DNA from: Solibacillus sp. R5-41
Lineage (GTDB): Bacteria > Bacillota > Bacilli > Bacillales_A > Planococcaceae
DNA: 64,000 nt
Reading direction: 5' to 3'
NCBI RefSeq assembly: GCF_002736105.1
Contig: NZ_CP024123.1
Coordinates: 1,418,001-1,482,000, forward strand
A program made the translations under genes and the position numbers. The notes beneath the pieces are model-generated. The model ran no database searches and was not told the DNA's origin. It saw only the letters and a program-made list of their open reading frames with translations. Every line of letters begins with the position of its first letter. The stretch's first letter is position 1. Below are positions 16,965 through 26,472 of this stretch, in pieces.

Positions 16965-17585
16965 GTGGATAATGTGGGTTGTGATTTTTCACCGATGAAG
17001 CAAACATTAAAAGAGGATATTCACCAAGTCATAAAAGCATTACAAAATAATGTAGAAGTGATGGATAATGAAAACTATTGTCTTCTTGGAGCGTTCGAGA
17101 AAATTAAAGAAGATTTTTTGTCTATTGAAATGAAAGCTGCTACTTTTTATTTAAACTGTTATTTGTCCCCATTTACGGACAAGTACCCGGAATTGTCAAT
17201 ATGCGTACAAAATATGTCTAAGTTGAAACATGGAGGGTTAATTGTGATTCAGCGGGAGGATTCTCTTCAATCCTTGTTGAAACCAGGTATTCCAATAGGG
17301 GCAGAATTAACTCATTCTTTATTACAATCCATTTTTTACCCTGGAAGTCCACTTCATGATGGTGCTGTACTGGTTAGTCATAATCATATCGTTTCCGCTG
17401 CTAATGTTCTTCCGCTATCAGACCGATTTACAGGCGAGAAAAAACTTGGTACACGACATCGCGCTGCTATAGGCTTATCAGAAAAAAGTGATGCCCTTGT
17501 ACTCGTAGTATCTGAAGAAACAGGAAGAGTTTCTTTTGCTATAGATGGGAATCTTCACCCTATAATTACTCATGCTTCTATATAG
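16965..17585 (+). CDS. cdaS: Diadenylate cyclase CdaS (sporulation type)
   Basis: Makes cyclic di-AMP from two ATP. The DAC domain has PGSPLHDGAVLVSHN (DGA motif) and GTRHRAAIGLSE (RHR motif). An N-terminal helical segment (FSPMKQTLKEDIHQ... and ENYCLLGAFEKI) matches CdaS, where helices inhibit the cyclase; there are no membrane segments as in CdaA and no DNA-binding part as in DisA. A GTG at 16965 with GGGGAG 8-10 bases upstream gives 206 residues, close to the B. subtilis protein; an ATG at 16932 gives 217. CdaS is made during sporulation in B. subtilis, supporting a spore-forming host. Confidence 0.87.
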   Translation: MDNVGCDFSPMKQTLKEDIHQVIKALQNNVEVMDNENYCLLGAFEKIKEDFLSIEMKAATFYLNCYLSPFTDKYPELSICVQNMSKLKHGGLIVIQREDSLQSLLKPGIPIGAELTHSLLQSIFYPGSPLHDGAVLVSHNHIVSAANVLPLSDRFTGEKKLGTRHRAAIGLSEKSDALVLVVSEETGRVSFAIDGNLHPIITHASI

Positions 17586-17948
17586 TTTTAGTAGTAGAAG
17601 GATTCAAAGGCTATCAATGTATGAATAAGCCGTGAAAATTTTTTTAAGCTATTGATGCAAAAAAGAATTAGGAAATGAGATAAAGGAAATTTGCTTAACG
17701 TGTAAAAGTAGAAAAAAGAAAAGAAAAGTTAAAGCTTAATGAAGTTAGTTTAAATTTATTTTTTCAATGCCAAATCTACAACCTCCTAAACGTGCTGTAC
17801 ATGCTCAAAATAAGGGCATTTTTTTTAAGTTAAAAAGGGCTAATGCTCAAAAAAATACCAGAATCGCAAGAAAATCGACACGTTTTATCTCGTTAAAGTC
17901 GATTATTGCTAATTTTACGCAAAAAAGCGGATAATTTTCATAAAAATT
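17586..17948. other. Intergenic without recognised gene
   Basis: AT-rich sequence with no ORF of note. It contains short A- and T-runs around 17814-17870 but no clear terminator for cdaS. Confidence 0.4.
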
Positions 17949-17977
17949 TAGACTTTCTCTATGTAATTACATATAAT
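17949..17977 (+). promoter_or_regulatory. Promoter of the aspartokinase gene
   Basis: TAGACT at 17949-17954, a 17-base spacer and TATAAT at 17972-17977. It would give a leader of about 150 bases before the aspartokinase start. Within that leader, GGGTGGAACC at 18072-18081 resembles the T-box core, but no specifier stem or terminator was found. Confidence 0.6.
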
Positions 17978-18134
17978 AGACTGACAAATTCGAAAACTGT
18001 TCATATTTTAATTTAAAGGAATCTGGAATTCACAGAATGGTCTTGACGTAAAAAGTGAGAGTTTGTACACTGGGTGGAACCAAATGTTTTTTCGGTAAGT
18101 ACAAATATTAATTTGAAAGTAAGGATATGATGAG

Positions 18135-19496
18135 ATGATTGTATGTAAATTTGGCGGCACATCTGTCGCAAATGCAGAACAAATTAAAAAAGTGGCAAAT
18201 ATTGTGAAATCGAACCCTGAGAGAAGGATTGTCGCTGTTTCTGCTCCAGGAAAGCGTTCGGATGATGATATTAAGGTAACCGATTTATTAATCGATCTTG
18301 CGAATACGGCGTTAGCTGGTGGAAATGTCGAAGAAAAAATTCAAATAGTTGTCGCACGTTATCGAGAGATTACAGATGATCTTGGACTCGATTTAACAAT
18401 GACAGAAATCATTACCCAAGATTTACGTGACCGCATTGCAGTGGATCGTTCTAACATTGCATTATTTATTGATAACATTAAGGCGAGTGGCGAGGACAAT
18501 AATGCAAAACTTATCGCCAACTACTTTACTTCTATTGGCATGCCTGCAAAATATGTGAGTCCTAAAGAAAAGCTGATTCTAAATGACGCACCTGAGCGAA
18601 CATTTGCATTACAAGAAGCTTATGTGAATTTAAGTGAACTAAAAAATGAAGAAGAAATTATTATTTTCCCAGGCTTCTTTGGTTATACAAAAGAAGGGGT
18701 TTTACGCACATTTGACCGCGGGGGTTCTGATATTACAGGTTCAATTTTAGCTTCTGCTGTAGGCGCGGACCTTTATGAAAACTTTACAGATGTGGACTGT
18801 GTATTTGCTGCTAATCCTAAAGTTGTAAATGATCCGGTTGATATAAAAGAAATTACGTATCGTGAAATGCGTGAACTTTCCTATGCTGGTTTTTCTGTGT
18901 TCCATGATGAAGCATTAATGCCAGTATATAAACAGGGGATTCCAGTGAAAATTAAAAATACAAACAATCCTAGTGCACAAGGGACACTTATTTTACCGAC
19001 TCGTTCACAATCAAATCGTCCAGTAACTGGTATTGCAGCAGATGGTGGTTTTTCAATTTTATACGTTTCCAAATATTTAATGAACCGTGAAGTTGGCTTT
19101 GGTCGCAAACTTCTTCAAATTATCGAAGAAGAAAATATTTCGTATGAACATACACCATCTGGACTAGATGATATTTCAGTTATTATTCGTTCTGATCAAT
19201 TATGTGCTGAAAAGGAAGCACGTATTGTAAAGCGTGTTAAAGTTGAACTATGCGCAGATGATGTGCATTTCAGAAATGATTTATCAATGATTGTTATTGT
19301 TGGCGAGGGAATGCGTCATAATACGGGGCTTGCAGCTCGTGCAGCGTCAGCAATTTCATCTACAGGAGCCAATATCGAAATGATTAATCAAGGCTCGTCA
19401 GAAGTAAGCTTAGTATTCGGTGTTCGATCTAAATTTGAAAATCAAATTTTAAAAGGACTTTATCAAGAATTTTTTGCAGCCATTCCATCAATATAA
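18135..19496 (+). CDS. thrD: Aspartate kinase (YclM/ThrD type)
   Basis: Phosphorylates aspartate, the first step to lysine, threonine, methionine and diaminopimelate. The 453-residue monofunctional enzyme starts with the KFGGTSVAN phosphate-binding motif, contains FDRGGSDITGS, and ends in tandem ACT regulatory domains (about 310-450; ISVIIRSDQL and MIVIVGEGMRHN). Length and the split ACT region match aspartokinase III of B. subtilis (YclM) rather than the shorter DapG/LysC forms. It stands alone between a promoter at 17949 and a terminator at 19539. Confidence 0.88.
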   Translation: MIVCKFGGTSVANAEQIKKVANIVKSNPERRIVAVSAPGKRSDDDIKVTDLLIDLANTALAGGNVEEKIQIVVARYREITDDLGLDLTMTEIITQDLRDRIAVDRSNIALFIDNIKASGEDNNAKLIANYFTSIGMPAKYVSPKEKLILNDAPERTFALQEAYVNLSELKNEEEIIIFPGFFGYTKEGVLRTFDRGGSDITGSILASAVGADLYENFTDVDCVFAANPKVVNDPVDIKEITYREMRELSYAGFSVFHDEALMPVYKQGIPVKIKNTNNPSAQGTLILPTRSQSNRPVTGIAADGGFSILYVSKYLMNREVGFGRKLLQIIEEENISYEHTPSGLDDISVIIRSDQLCAEKEARIVKRVKVELCADDVHFRNDLSMIVIVGEGMRHNTGLAARAASAISSTGANIEMINQGSSEVSLVFGVRSKFENQILKGLYQEFFAAIPSI

Positions 19497-19538
19497 GGCG
19501 CATATTTTCTAGTAACTTAAATTGGATTAATCTATGTG

Positions 19539-19577
19539 AAAGGTATTTTGGCTAAGTGTCAAAATACCTTTTTATTT
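19539..19577 (+). terminator. Terminator of the aspartokinase gene
   Basis: AAAGGTATTTTG and CAAAATACCTTT form a 12-bp perfect stem with a 9-base loop and a following T run. Confidence 0.9.
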
Positions 19578-19637
19578 GTTTTCAAATAGCAAACATGTAA
19601 AATATACATAGAGGGGTATATATAAGGAGGTTAAAAG

Positions 19638-20333
19638 ATGAAAATCGAACTATTCTCAGATTTTGCTTGTCCATTTTGTTATATTGCGAAAACAAGATTG
19701 CAGCAAGCCATCCAGCAATTAAATTTGGAAGATGAAGTAGAAATTGAATATAAAGCGTATCAACTAGATCCGGGGGCTTCCAAATCAGAAGCACGACGTT
19801 TTTATGATGATTTATATGAAAGTAAAGGACAATCGAAGGAAAAAGTAAACCAATTAACAGATTCAATTCAAGCCCATGCAGACGAGGTCGGATTAACGTT
19901 TAATTTTAACGCTATTCAACTAGCAAATACGGAAAATGTACATCGCTTAAGTAAGTTAGCTAAAGTGTTAGGCAAAGAATCTCAATTTATGGATACAATG
20001 ATGGAAACTTATTTTACTAAAGGGATCAATTTAAATGATACGGAGCAATTATTACCAATCTGTGATCAATTAAATATACCGAGAAATCTAGCAATCGAAG
20101 TATTAAATTCTACTCAATTTTCAGATGAACTAGCAAACGACCGCTATGATACGCAACAAATCCAAATAACGAGTGTACCTTTTTTCGTTTTTGAAAATCA
20201 ATATGGAATAAAAGGAGTAGAGCCAATCGAAATTTTTACGAAAACATTATTACAAGCACAGCAAGTGGCTAATATAAGATTAAAAGTTATCGGTAATGAT
20301 CTCTCTTGTGGTCCAGACGGTTGCACTTTATAA
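19638..20333 (+). CDS. DsbA-family (FrnE-like) thiol oxidoreductase
   Basis: A 231-residue thioredoxin-fold protein. The active site CPFC in FSDFACPFCYIAKTRL lies near residue 12; the inserted helical domain and the cis-proline loop ITSVPFFVFENQYGIKGVEP are typical of DSBA/FrnE proteins. There is no signal peptide, so it acts in the cytoplasm. The C-terminus SCGPDGCTL carries an extra Cys pair. AAGGAGG precedes the ATG. Such proteins are often annotated as disulfide isomerase-like; the true substrate is unknown. Confidence 0.9.
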   Translation: MKIELFSDFACPFCYIAKTRLQQAIQQLNLEDEVEIEYKAYQLDPGASKSEARRFYDDLYESKGQSKEKVNQLTDSIQAHADEVGLTFNFNAIQLANTENVHRLSKLAKVLGKESQFMDTMMETYFTKGINLNDTEQLLPICDQLNIPRNLAIEVLNSTQFSDELANDRYDTQQIQITSVPFFVFENQYGIKGVEPIEIFTKTLLQAQQVANIRLKVIGNDLSCGPDGCTL

Positions 20334-20557
20334 AACTAATTTAAACTGCGTCTTAAACTATGGAAATGACATTAGGAAAATGCCTTGTTTCTCTGCAATG
20401 GGAAATGGTGCATTTTTTCTTTCATTTTAGAATCTACTATTTAATGGAACAAGAGAATCCTATTTACTTTATTGGGTATATAATGCATTAAAATAAAATT
20501 AAAAATAGATTCCTTATATGATATAGTTGTTTGGTAACGTAACAGGAGGTTTGTTAA

Positions 20558-21475
20558 GTGATGGAATTTTTATCTAAATTACCTATAGCAACAGGCGGAC
20601 TTATGCTTGCTCTAGTATCATTATCCAAACTTTATAGCGTAATGGAAATGACAGTTATGAGTGTGCTATTTTTCTTATGTGGACTCCCGCTATTTATATT
20701 ACTATTTGCAAAAATTATTTTTGCTTTTCGATCGGTTGTACAAGATATGCAAAATCCAATCATTGCTTCAATTTCACCGACGATTCCAATGGGTACAATG
20801 GTTTTGGCAAGCATAATGGAAAACTATTCGATTTTAGCACCGATTGCCTCAACCATATGGTATGTTGCGGTCGTAATGCAGTTAATGATTGTTGGCTATT
20901 TCAGCTATCGCTTTATTTGGAAGAAAACGCTGGCATTGCAAGACGTTTATCCGAGCTGGTTTATTATATTTGTTGGACTAGGTATTATACCGAATACAAC
21001 AGGGGATCAAATACCACAGTTTGCGCAGTGGATTTTTTGGATAGTACTTATCAATTATTTGATATTGTTACCAATGATTATTGTACGTTTGTTTAAGCAT
21101 GAACTGGGAGAGCCAGCTAAACCATTATTCACTCTTTTAGCTGCACCAGGATCTATTTGTTTAGCAGGTTATTTAAATTTATTTGATACATATGTGAATG
21201 GGCTTGTATTTATATTACTCATCATTTCCCAGGCAATGTATATTGTTGTGCTAGTTCAATTGCCTAAGCTATTACAACTGCCTTTTTACCCAAGTTTTGC
21301 GGCATTTACGTTTCCGCTCGTTATTAGTGCAACGGCATTAGTGACAACTGCACGTGCCATGGCCATTCCTTCTTTTAATTGGCTTGCGGGAATCGAAATT
21401 GTCATCGCCTCATGTGTTGTGGTGTATGTGTTCGTACGTTATAATATTTACTTTATTCGTTTAAGGACAGATTAA
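20558..21475 (+). CDS. TDT-family (TehA/SLAC1-like) transporter
   Basis: A 305-residue integral membrane protein with about ten predicted helices, of the tellurite-resistance/dicarboxylate transporter (TDT) type. N-terminal LPIATGGLMLALVSLSKL and the glycine-poor helices fit the family; such proteins conduct anions or dicarboxylates. AGGAGGT supports either GTG at 20558 or ATG at 20561. It is followed at 42 and 12 bases by two small genes, then a terminator at 22343, so the three probably form an operon. Confidence 0.78.
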   Translation: MMEFLSKLPIATGGLMLALVSLSKLYSVMEMTVMSVLFFLCGLPLFILLFAKIIFAFRSVVQDMQNPIIASISPTIPMGTMVLASIMENYSILAPIASTIWYVAVVMQLMIVGYFSYRFIWKKTLALQDVYPSWFIIFVGLGIIPNTTGDQIPQFAQWIFWIVLINYLILLPMIIVRLFKHELGEPAKPLFTLLAAPGSICLAGYLNLFDTYVNGLVFILLIISQAMYIVVLVQLPKLLQLPFYPSFAAFTFPLVISATALVTTARAMAIPSFNWLAGIEIVIASCVVVYVFVRYNIYFIRLRTD

Positions 21476-21517
21476 AAAAGTGGAACTTCTATCATAATTA
21501 ACTAGAAGGGGTTATTC

Positions 21518-22048
21518 ATGCAAAAATATACTTATGAAGCATTAGCAAATATTAAATCTACGGCACCTCAAGCGATATTTAATGAAGACGGACAAGCTAT
21601 TTTGTCGCTACGTCGCGTTTATACTAATCGGTTAAAAAGAATTTTAGACGGTTATTTTGATCATCGTTATTTTTTGAAATATGAAGTTTTAGACTTATCC
21701 GATTGTTGTTTATTTGAAGTGAAGAAAATTTTCCGCCGAGGGAAAGTGTGGTTTGAAGGGAAAGACCATGCAACAGGAGACCATTTTGTCATTAATTATG
21801 AAAATTGGCGAATCGGTGTGCCTGAATTATTTATTAGCAATCAAAATATTAAAATGAAAATCGATAAAGAAATGGAAACATGGTCGAACTTCCTAGTAGA
21901 CGAACAAGTTGTCGCAAGATGGATAGCAGTTTATGACGAGCAACACAATAAATTTCAAGTTACTTTGGAACTGTATGAACAGGCGCCCATTCAAAACGTT
22001 GCTTTTTATATTGCTATTGCACAAGCAACTTTATTTATTGGGGTATAG
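21518..22048 (+). CDS. Tubby C-terminal/LURP-one-like (YxjI-type) protein
   Basis: A 176-residue protein without signal peptide or membrane segment. The pattern of strands (YFLKYEVLDLSDCCLFEVKK, RRGKVWFEGKD, FVINYENWRIGVPELFI) resembles the tubby-C-terminal-like LURP-one family found in bacteria. Function is unknown; membrane or phospholipid association has been suggested for the fold. AAGGGG lies before ATG. It is likely co-transcribed with the TDT transporter. Confidence 0.5.
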   Translation: MQKYTYEALANIKSTAPQAIFNEDGQAILSLRRVYTNRLKRILDGYFDHRYFLKYEVLDLSDCCLFEVKKIFRRGKVWFEGKDHATGDHFVINYENWRIGVPELFISNQNIKMKIDKEMETWSNFLVDEQVVARWIAVYDEQHNKFQVTLELYEQAPIQNVAFYIAIAQATLFIGV

Positions 22049-22060
22049 GAGAGAAAAATT

Positions 22061-22273
22061 ATGAATGTCGTTTTTGTCATTACGGAAACAGCTGAAGAAG
22101 TATTAGAAATGGTTTCAAATGATGTAGCGGGATTATTAGAGGCCGTGAAGGGGGATAGTGTATCTTTTCCTTTTGGGACATTTCAATATGATTGCCATAC
22201 ATTAGATCACTACTTAGTTGATGGTGAATATCGCCAGGAATTAGTCGTTTATCTTCGTTCAGCCAGTGTTTGA
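22061..22273 (+). CDS. Small conserved-looking protein of unknown function
   Basis: A 70-residue acidic protein with GGAGAG upstream, 12 bases after the previous gene. It has no recognised motif, no membrane segment and no cysteine pair. Its position as the last gene of a three-gene operon before a terminator supports it being real. Confidence 0.6.
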   Translation: MNVVFVITETAEEVLEMVSNDVAGLLEAVKGDSVSFPFGTFQYDCHTLDHYLVDGEYRQELVVYLRSASV

Positions 22274-22342
22274 ACACGAATAAAAAAACAGCAATTGTAG
22301 CTTTGTAATAAAAATTGATTATTTATAATAAAGTTTGATTAA

Positions 22343-22391
22343 AATCATCTTACCTCTGTAGATTTCTTAGAGATTAGATGATTTTTTTATT
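22343..22391 (+). terminator. Terminator of the TDT operon
   Basis: AATCATCT and AGATGATT flank a partly paired interior and are followed by seven Ts, about 70 bases after the last gene. Confidence 0.65.
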
Positions 22392-22618
22392 GGGTATTTA
22401 TGTTAATGTAATTATAAAGAGTTTGAAGAAATGTACTTATATGGCTTATAAAAGCCTGTTTGATATGGCAAGTACGCATAAACCAACAGTTGTATCACCC
22501 AATGAAAAAATAAAAATTGAATATAAGAAAAAAACCATAAATGGAGAAAAATTATTCTGAATCAGACATAGAGGTGAAGCTATTTATTCCATTAACACGG
22601 AAGATGATGAGTAAATTT
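22392..22618. other. Intergenic with doubtful short frames
   Basis: Two short plus-strand frames exist. One ends at 22560 with SPNEKIKIEYKKKTINGEKLF-like content; the other contains SESDIEVKLFIPLTRKMM. Neither has a ribosome site, and they overlap in different frames. They may be scraps of one decayed gene. No function recognised. Confidence 0.25.
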
Positions 22619-22657
22619 AAGATGGAAGGGCACATGGAGAGCCCTTCTATCTTTTTC
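22619..22657. terminator. Terminator between convergent units
   Basis: GATGGAAGGGC and GCCCTTCTATC form an 11-bp stem with one mismatch, followed by TTTTTCG on the plus strand. It lies 33 bases past the stop of the minus-strand PHP gene and may also serve that gene. Confidence 0.65.
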
Positions 22658-22689
22658 GTTTTACGGTTCTTACTACTCTTAACTATTAA

Positions 22690-24144
22690 TTATTTTACTT
22701 TAATAAAAATTGGATTTGAGTAAAACCAAAGATCTGACCATGGATTTTCATCTTTTGAATCAATTTTAGGTTCTAATTCATTAGTATTTGTTCCGCGCAC
22801 GCGAATGTAACTATTTTTTGGGACATTATCTAATTTATAAGAAACTGTAACGAAATCACCATTGCGTTTGAATTCATTTTCGTAAAATCGTTTTATTACT
22901 TTTGTAGTAGGGTTTGTATTATTTGTACTCTCTCCTGGAATCTCACCCATAATTAAGTCAACACGGTTTACTTTTGGATTTTCATTATTTGCATTTTTGC
23001 TGTTTGGATCACGGAATGTAATCTCAACATTTAAGTCATTTTGTTTTTGCTTAGAAATAACGATTTCTTCGCCAGCTTCCGCAGTTTTGTTCTTTAAATT
23101 TACTGTAACATCTAATTCACTAATTAAATCACCCGTTGTAGTAAACATACGTCCATTTCTCATAGACTCCATAATATTATCATAATCTTTTTCTGCTTTT
23201 ACATAAGTCTTTGTATATTCCCCAGGCCAAAATTCTCGTCCTCCATCAGAAAAATGTTCATGCATATCCGATGTGCCTGTGACCCAATACTTTCTATCTT
23301 CAGCTAACATAGAATCCCAGAAGCCACCTAAAGTAGCGGTCATTTGATCATAACCACCAAGAGTTGGAGCTTTTTCATAAATTCCTCTTCCTCGTCGTTC
23401 TCCATAGTAATCAGCTTGATGTCCTGGGGCTCCTTCCATTCCAGTAAAAATTGATGGGGCTAAATTATTCCATCTTCTTAATTCTTCAGGAGACGTTTTT
23501 CCATCGTAAACACCAATATCTGAATGATCGCGTCCAGGATGGTTGGCAAATGCTAAGGGTTGGTTCTTTTTAGGGAGAGATGTCAAGTATTTGACAGCAC
23601 GATCCATCTTTGCTTCATCAGAATCTTCTGGATTCCCAGCAACTTCACCTCGTCCATATATTTTTTCGATTTTGTATAGGTTATCTGCTTCGTCTTTATT
23701 TTGAGGCATTATCAATGATACATGGTCAGCCCCAGCTGGATTAAATTCCAATCCATAAAATTGTAATAAATCGGGGTGCTTTTTACGTGATTCTAAAAGA
23801 TCCGGATAAGCCTCTTTTAAGTTAACCTCTGAATGGTTTGGTCCACCATGATCAGTTGATACAATCCAATCAAGACCATATTTTTTAGCCATCTCCGCCT
23901 GTTTTTCGATTGGATATGCTGCATCCCCACCTTTTACAAAGGTGATAGGATTTTTAGTATAATCATATTTATAACTGTATTCACTATGAATATGATGATC
24001 TCCTGCAAGCCATGTACTGTTATCTTGCTCTTCTGATTTTTTTTCTTCTGCAAAAGTCGGTGTAATTCCTGTTGTAGATATAACAATTGTTGCTGCCAAA
24101 GATGTTGCTAATAAAATTGTACTTTTTCTCTTAAAAGATGGCAT
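22690..24144 (-). CDS. Secreted PHP-domain phosphoesterase-like protein
   Basis: A 484-residue exported protein. Residues 1-32 form a Sec signal peptide ending near ITPTFAEE. The PHP metal ligands are visible in order: GDHHIHSEYS (about 47), STDHGGPNHSE (about 97), YGLEFNP (about 130), FANHPGRDHSDIG (about 201) and GTSDMHEH (about 292). A beta-sandwich-like C-terminal part follows. It is of the CehA/McbA-type PHP group; the substrate is unknown. The start is preceded by AAAGGAG. A terminator-like hairpin lies beyond the stop. Confidence 0.85.
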   Translation of the reverse strand: MPSFKRKSTILLATSLAATIVISTTGITPTFAEEKKSEEQDNSTWLAGDHHIHSEYSYKYDYTKNPITFVKGGDAAYPIEKQAEMAKKYGLDWIVSTDHGGPNHSEVNLKEAYPDLLESRKKHPDLLQFYGLEFNPAGADHVSLIMPQNKDEADNLYKIEKIYGRGEVAGNPEDSDEAKMDRAVKYLTSLPKKNQPLAFANHPGRDHSDIGVYDGKTSPEELRRWNNLAPSIFTGMEGAPGHQADYYGERRGRGIYEKAPTLGGYDQMTATLGGFWDSMLAEDRKYWVTGTSDMHEHFSDGGREFWPGEYTKTYVKAEKDYDNIMESMRNGRMFTTTGDLISELDVTVNLKNKTAEAGEEIVISKQKQNDLNVEITFRDPNSKNANNENPKVNRVDLIMGEIPGESTNNTNPTTKVIKRFYENEFKRNGDFVTVSYKLDNVPKNSYIRVRGTNTNELEPKIDSKDENPWSDLWFYSNPIFIKVK

Positions 24145-24310
24145 AAAATTTAGCTCCTTTTGCTAGGTATATTGAAACATTTATAATTATATAGACTGAA
24201 TGTTTGTTAAAAATAAACTTTGTGTTAACTTACTGTAAATTTGGCAAAATATCGAAGATAAAATCGCAATTAAATTTCTTCTTGTATGGCTAACTGAACT
24301 TTAATTGAAA

Positions 24311-24382
24311 CTCAAAGAGTTTCATATGCAGCTCTTTTTATTCTTTATTAAACTAACTCAGTAGGTTAGTAGAAGAGTGCTG
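24311..24382. repeat. Intergenic palindromic repeat, modules C and A (copy 1)
   Basis: The first copy in the window of the modular repeat family. Module C is the hairpin GAGTTTCATATGCAGCTC with a T tail; module A follows as AAACTAACTCAGTAGGTTAG. The remaining 24145-24464 gap shows no gene. Confidence 0.7.
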
Positions 24383-24464
24383 TTTAATATTTATCACAAA
24401 CTGGATGGATAGTGGAACAACAGCAGGAATATTTGTGAATTAAGTCGAAGTTATTGGAGTAGAG

Positions 24465-25103
24465 ATGCTTCAACTTGAATATCATGAAACTATTATTCAT
24501 CCAATTCTTTTATGGGATAAAGAAATGGCTGTTTTAATAGACACTGGATTCCCTGGTCAAATTGAAGATTTACGTGTGGCAATGAGTAAAGTAGGGGTGT
24601 CGTTCGATAAACTAAAAGTTGTGATTTTGACGCACCAGGATATAGATCATATAGGCAGTCTTCCTGAGATATTACAGGAGTGTGGAAATAATATTAAAGT
24701 GTATGCTCATTGTCTGGATAAACCTTATATTCAAGGGGATTTACCGCTTTTGAAAGATGGGCACCTAGATAACCCTCCAAAAGGAAAAGTGGACGAAATC
24801 TTGAATGACGGTCAAGAATTGCCGTATTTCGGCGGGATTCGTGTCATCCATACCCCAGGGCATACTCCTGGCCATATCGGTATCTTTTTGAAACAAAGTA
24901 AAACACTCATTGCCGGGGATTCGATGTACAGTGTAAACGGAATAATAGGGGGGATTCATGCCCCAACCACACTGGATATAAAGGCGGCTCGACTCTCTAT
25001 GAAGAAATACTTAGACCTCGACTTAGAATCTGTGGTTTGTTACCACGGAGGATTAAGTAAGGGAAATATTAATGATCAGATTCAAAAGTTAATTTCAAAT
25101 TAA
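24465..25103 (+). CDS. MBL-fold metallohydrolase
   Basis: A 212-residue metallo-beta-lactamase-fold hydrolase. Metal-binding motifs are LTHQDIDHIGS (HxxxDH) near residue 58, HTPGHTPGHIG near 126, AGDSMYS near 148 and CYHGG near 193. It is related to the protein at 31961-32647. The start at 24465 has GGAGTAGAG only about 3 bases away, which is tight; an in-frame start slightly upstream is possible but no ATG/GTG exists with better spacing. Substrate unknown. Confidence 0.85.
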   Translation: MLQLEYHETIIHPILLWDKEMAVLIDTGFPGQIEDLRVAMSKVGVSFDKLKVVILTHQDIDHIGSLPEILQECGNNIKVYAHCLDKPYIQGDLPLLKDGHLDNPPKGKVDEILNDGQELPYFGGIRVIHTPGHTPGHIGIFLKQSKTLIAGDSMYSVNGIIGGIHAPTTLDIKAARLSMKKYLDLDLESVVCYHGGLSKGNINDQIQKLISN

Positions 25104-25119
25104 ACTTCAAAACTCACAT

Positions 25120-25180
25120 CAACAATCTGGCGCGATTCTTTAATAAGAATCGCTTTTCTTATTGAACTAACGGGGGAGGG
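25120..25180. repeat. Intergenic palindromic repeat, modules D and A (copy 2)
   Basis: CAACAATCTGGCGCGATTC (module D) is followed by a hairpin of AAGAATCGC type, then ATTGAACTAACGGGGGA (left arm of module A). Confidence 0.7.
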
Positions 25181-25288
25181 AGGTGTAGGCGGAACACCGT
25201 TAGGACAAATCCAGGGACTTTATGGTTCATTTTGTTTTAGAAATAATCATATTATTAGCTTTTTATTTAAAGAAAAATGACTAATTTT

Positions 25289-25369
25289 CTACTAACGGAT
25301 GCATTACTTAAAGATCATTGGGTTGCATATGCAGCTTTTTTCTTATTGAACTAATGGGGCGGTTTAGTT
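25289..25369. repeat. Intergenic palindromic repeat, modules A-C-A (copy 3)
   Basis: CTACTAACGGATG, then GGGTTGCATATGCAGC with a T tail, then ATTGAACTAATGGGGCGG and TTTAGTT. The A-C-A order recurs at 26386 and 34738. Confidence 0.75.
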
Positions 25370-25417
25370 ATAAAAAAAATGTATATTTAAGTAAACTATT
25401 AAGAAGGTGTTAATACT

Positions 25418-26374
25418 ATGATAAATTTCATTGGAATTACTAATGAAAATCATTTGGAAAGAGATATTTCAATAAAGTATGCAGACTTATCTAAATATAA
25501 ATGGTTTTGGGTTGACTTTAATGAACCTACTGATGAAGAAGTAAAACATTTAGCGGATACTTTTTATTTTCATCCACTTGCTATTGAAGACTGTGTATTG
25601 AGACTCCAGCGTCCTAAATTGGATTATTACGATGACCATACTTTTTATGTTACACATATTGTTCGAGAAGAAGAAAAAGAAATTATTAAAGAAGAATTAG
25701 ATTTTTTTGTGGGAGAAAATTTTGTAGTTACTTTCCATAGCAGTCCAGCGAAGGAAGTTACTCAAGTTTGGGATAGATTATTGTCTCAAAAAAATATTGA
25801 GAAATGGGATACTTATTATGTGTTTTATCAAATTTTGGACAAGATTGTAGATAACTACTTTCCATTAATTTATAAAATTGAAGATGAATTAGACAAAATA
25901 GAAGATAACACACAGAATAAATCAATGGGCTATTTAATGACCGAATTATTCGATACAAGACATATGCTATTAAATCTAAGGCATACAGTTAATCCAATGC
26001 GTGATTTACTTTACCGTATGTTAAATTCTCATCATTTGAGTGGCATAGGAGACAGAAGAGAATACTTTTCTGACATTTATGATCATCTTTTAAAACTATC
26101 GGAAATGGTTATGTCTAATAGAGAAGTAACTGCTGACATAAGAGACAGTTATCTTTCGTTAAATTCACATCAAACAAATAATGTAATGAAAGTTCTTACA
26201 ATAATAACTTCGATTTTTGCCCCTTTAACATTTATTGCAGGGATATACGGAATGAACTTTGAAAATATACCAGAATTAACTTGGAAATACGGTTATTTTC
26301 TTTCACTTGGATTGATGGGGACAATTGGAATATTGATGTATCTTTGGTTTAAGAGTAAGGGGTGGTTTAAATAA
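25418..26374 (+). CDS. corA: CorA-family magnesium/divalent cation channel
   Basis: A 318-residue CorA-type transporter. The signature YGMNFENIPEL near residue 277 holds the GMN selectivity motif between two C-terminal helices (FAPLTFIAGIYGMN and GYFLSLGLMGTIGILMYLWF), and the C-terminal tail is basic. The large N-terminal cytosolic domain is helical and acidic. It imports Mg2+ or related divalents. AAGGTG precedes ATG. Flanked on both sides by module repeats; no operon partner. Confidence 0.93.
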   Translation: MINFIGITNENHLERDISIKYADLSKYKWFWVDFNEPTDEEVKHLADTFYFHPLAIEDCVLRLQRPKLDYYDDHTFYVTHIVREEEKEIIKEELDFFVGENFVVTFHSSPAKEVTQVWDRLLSQKNIEKWDTYYVFYQILDKIVDNYFPLIYKIEDELDKIEDNTQNKSMGYLMTELFDTRHMLLNLRHTVNPMRDLLYRMLNSHHLSGIGDRREYFSDIYDHLLKLSEMVMSNREVTADIRDSYLSLNSHQTNNVMKVLTIITSIFAPLTFIAGIYGMNFENIPELTWKYGYFLSLGLMGTIGILMYLWFKSKGWFK

Positions 26375-26385
26375 TAAAATTCGTT

Positions 26386-26472
26386 CTTAAATTAACTGGG
26401 GTTTTACTTGAGAATCATTGAGTTGCATATGCAGCTCTTTTTTTTATTGAATTAACGAAGTAGGTTTGTTTA
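26386..26472. repeat. Intergenic palindromic repeat, modules A-C-A (copy 4)
   Basis: AATTAACTGGGGTTTTACTT, then GAGTTGCATATGCAGCTC with eight Ts, then ATTGAATTAACGAAGTAGG. It directly follows corA, and module C would act as its terminator. Confidence 0.75.

Noticed and set aside
17985-18134. T-box or lysine riboswitch upstream of aspartokinase
   Set aside because: Only a 10-base core resembles a T-box; no specifier stem, no terminator pair and no lysine-riboswitch core were found, so no riboswitch is listed.
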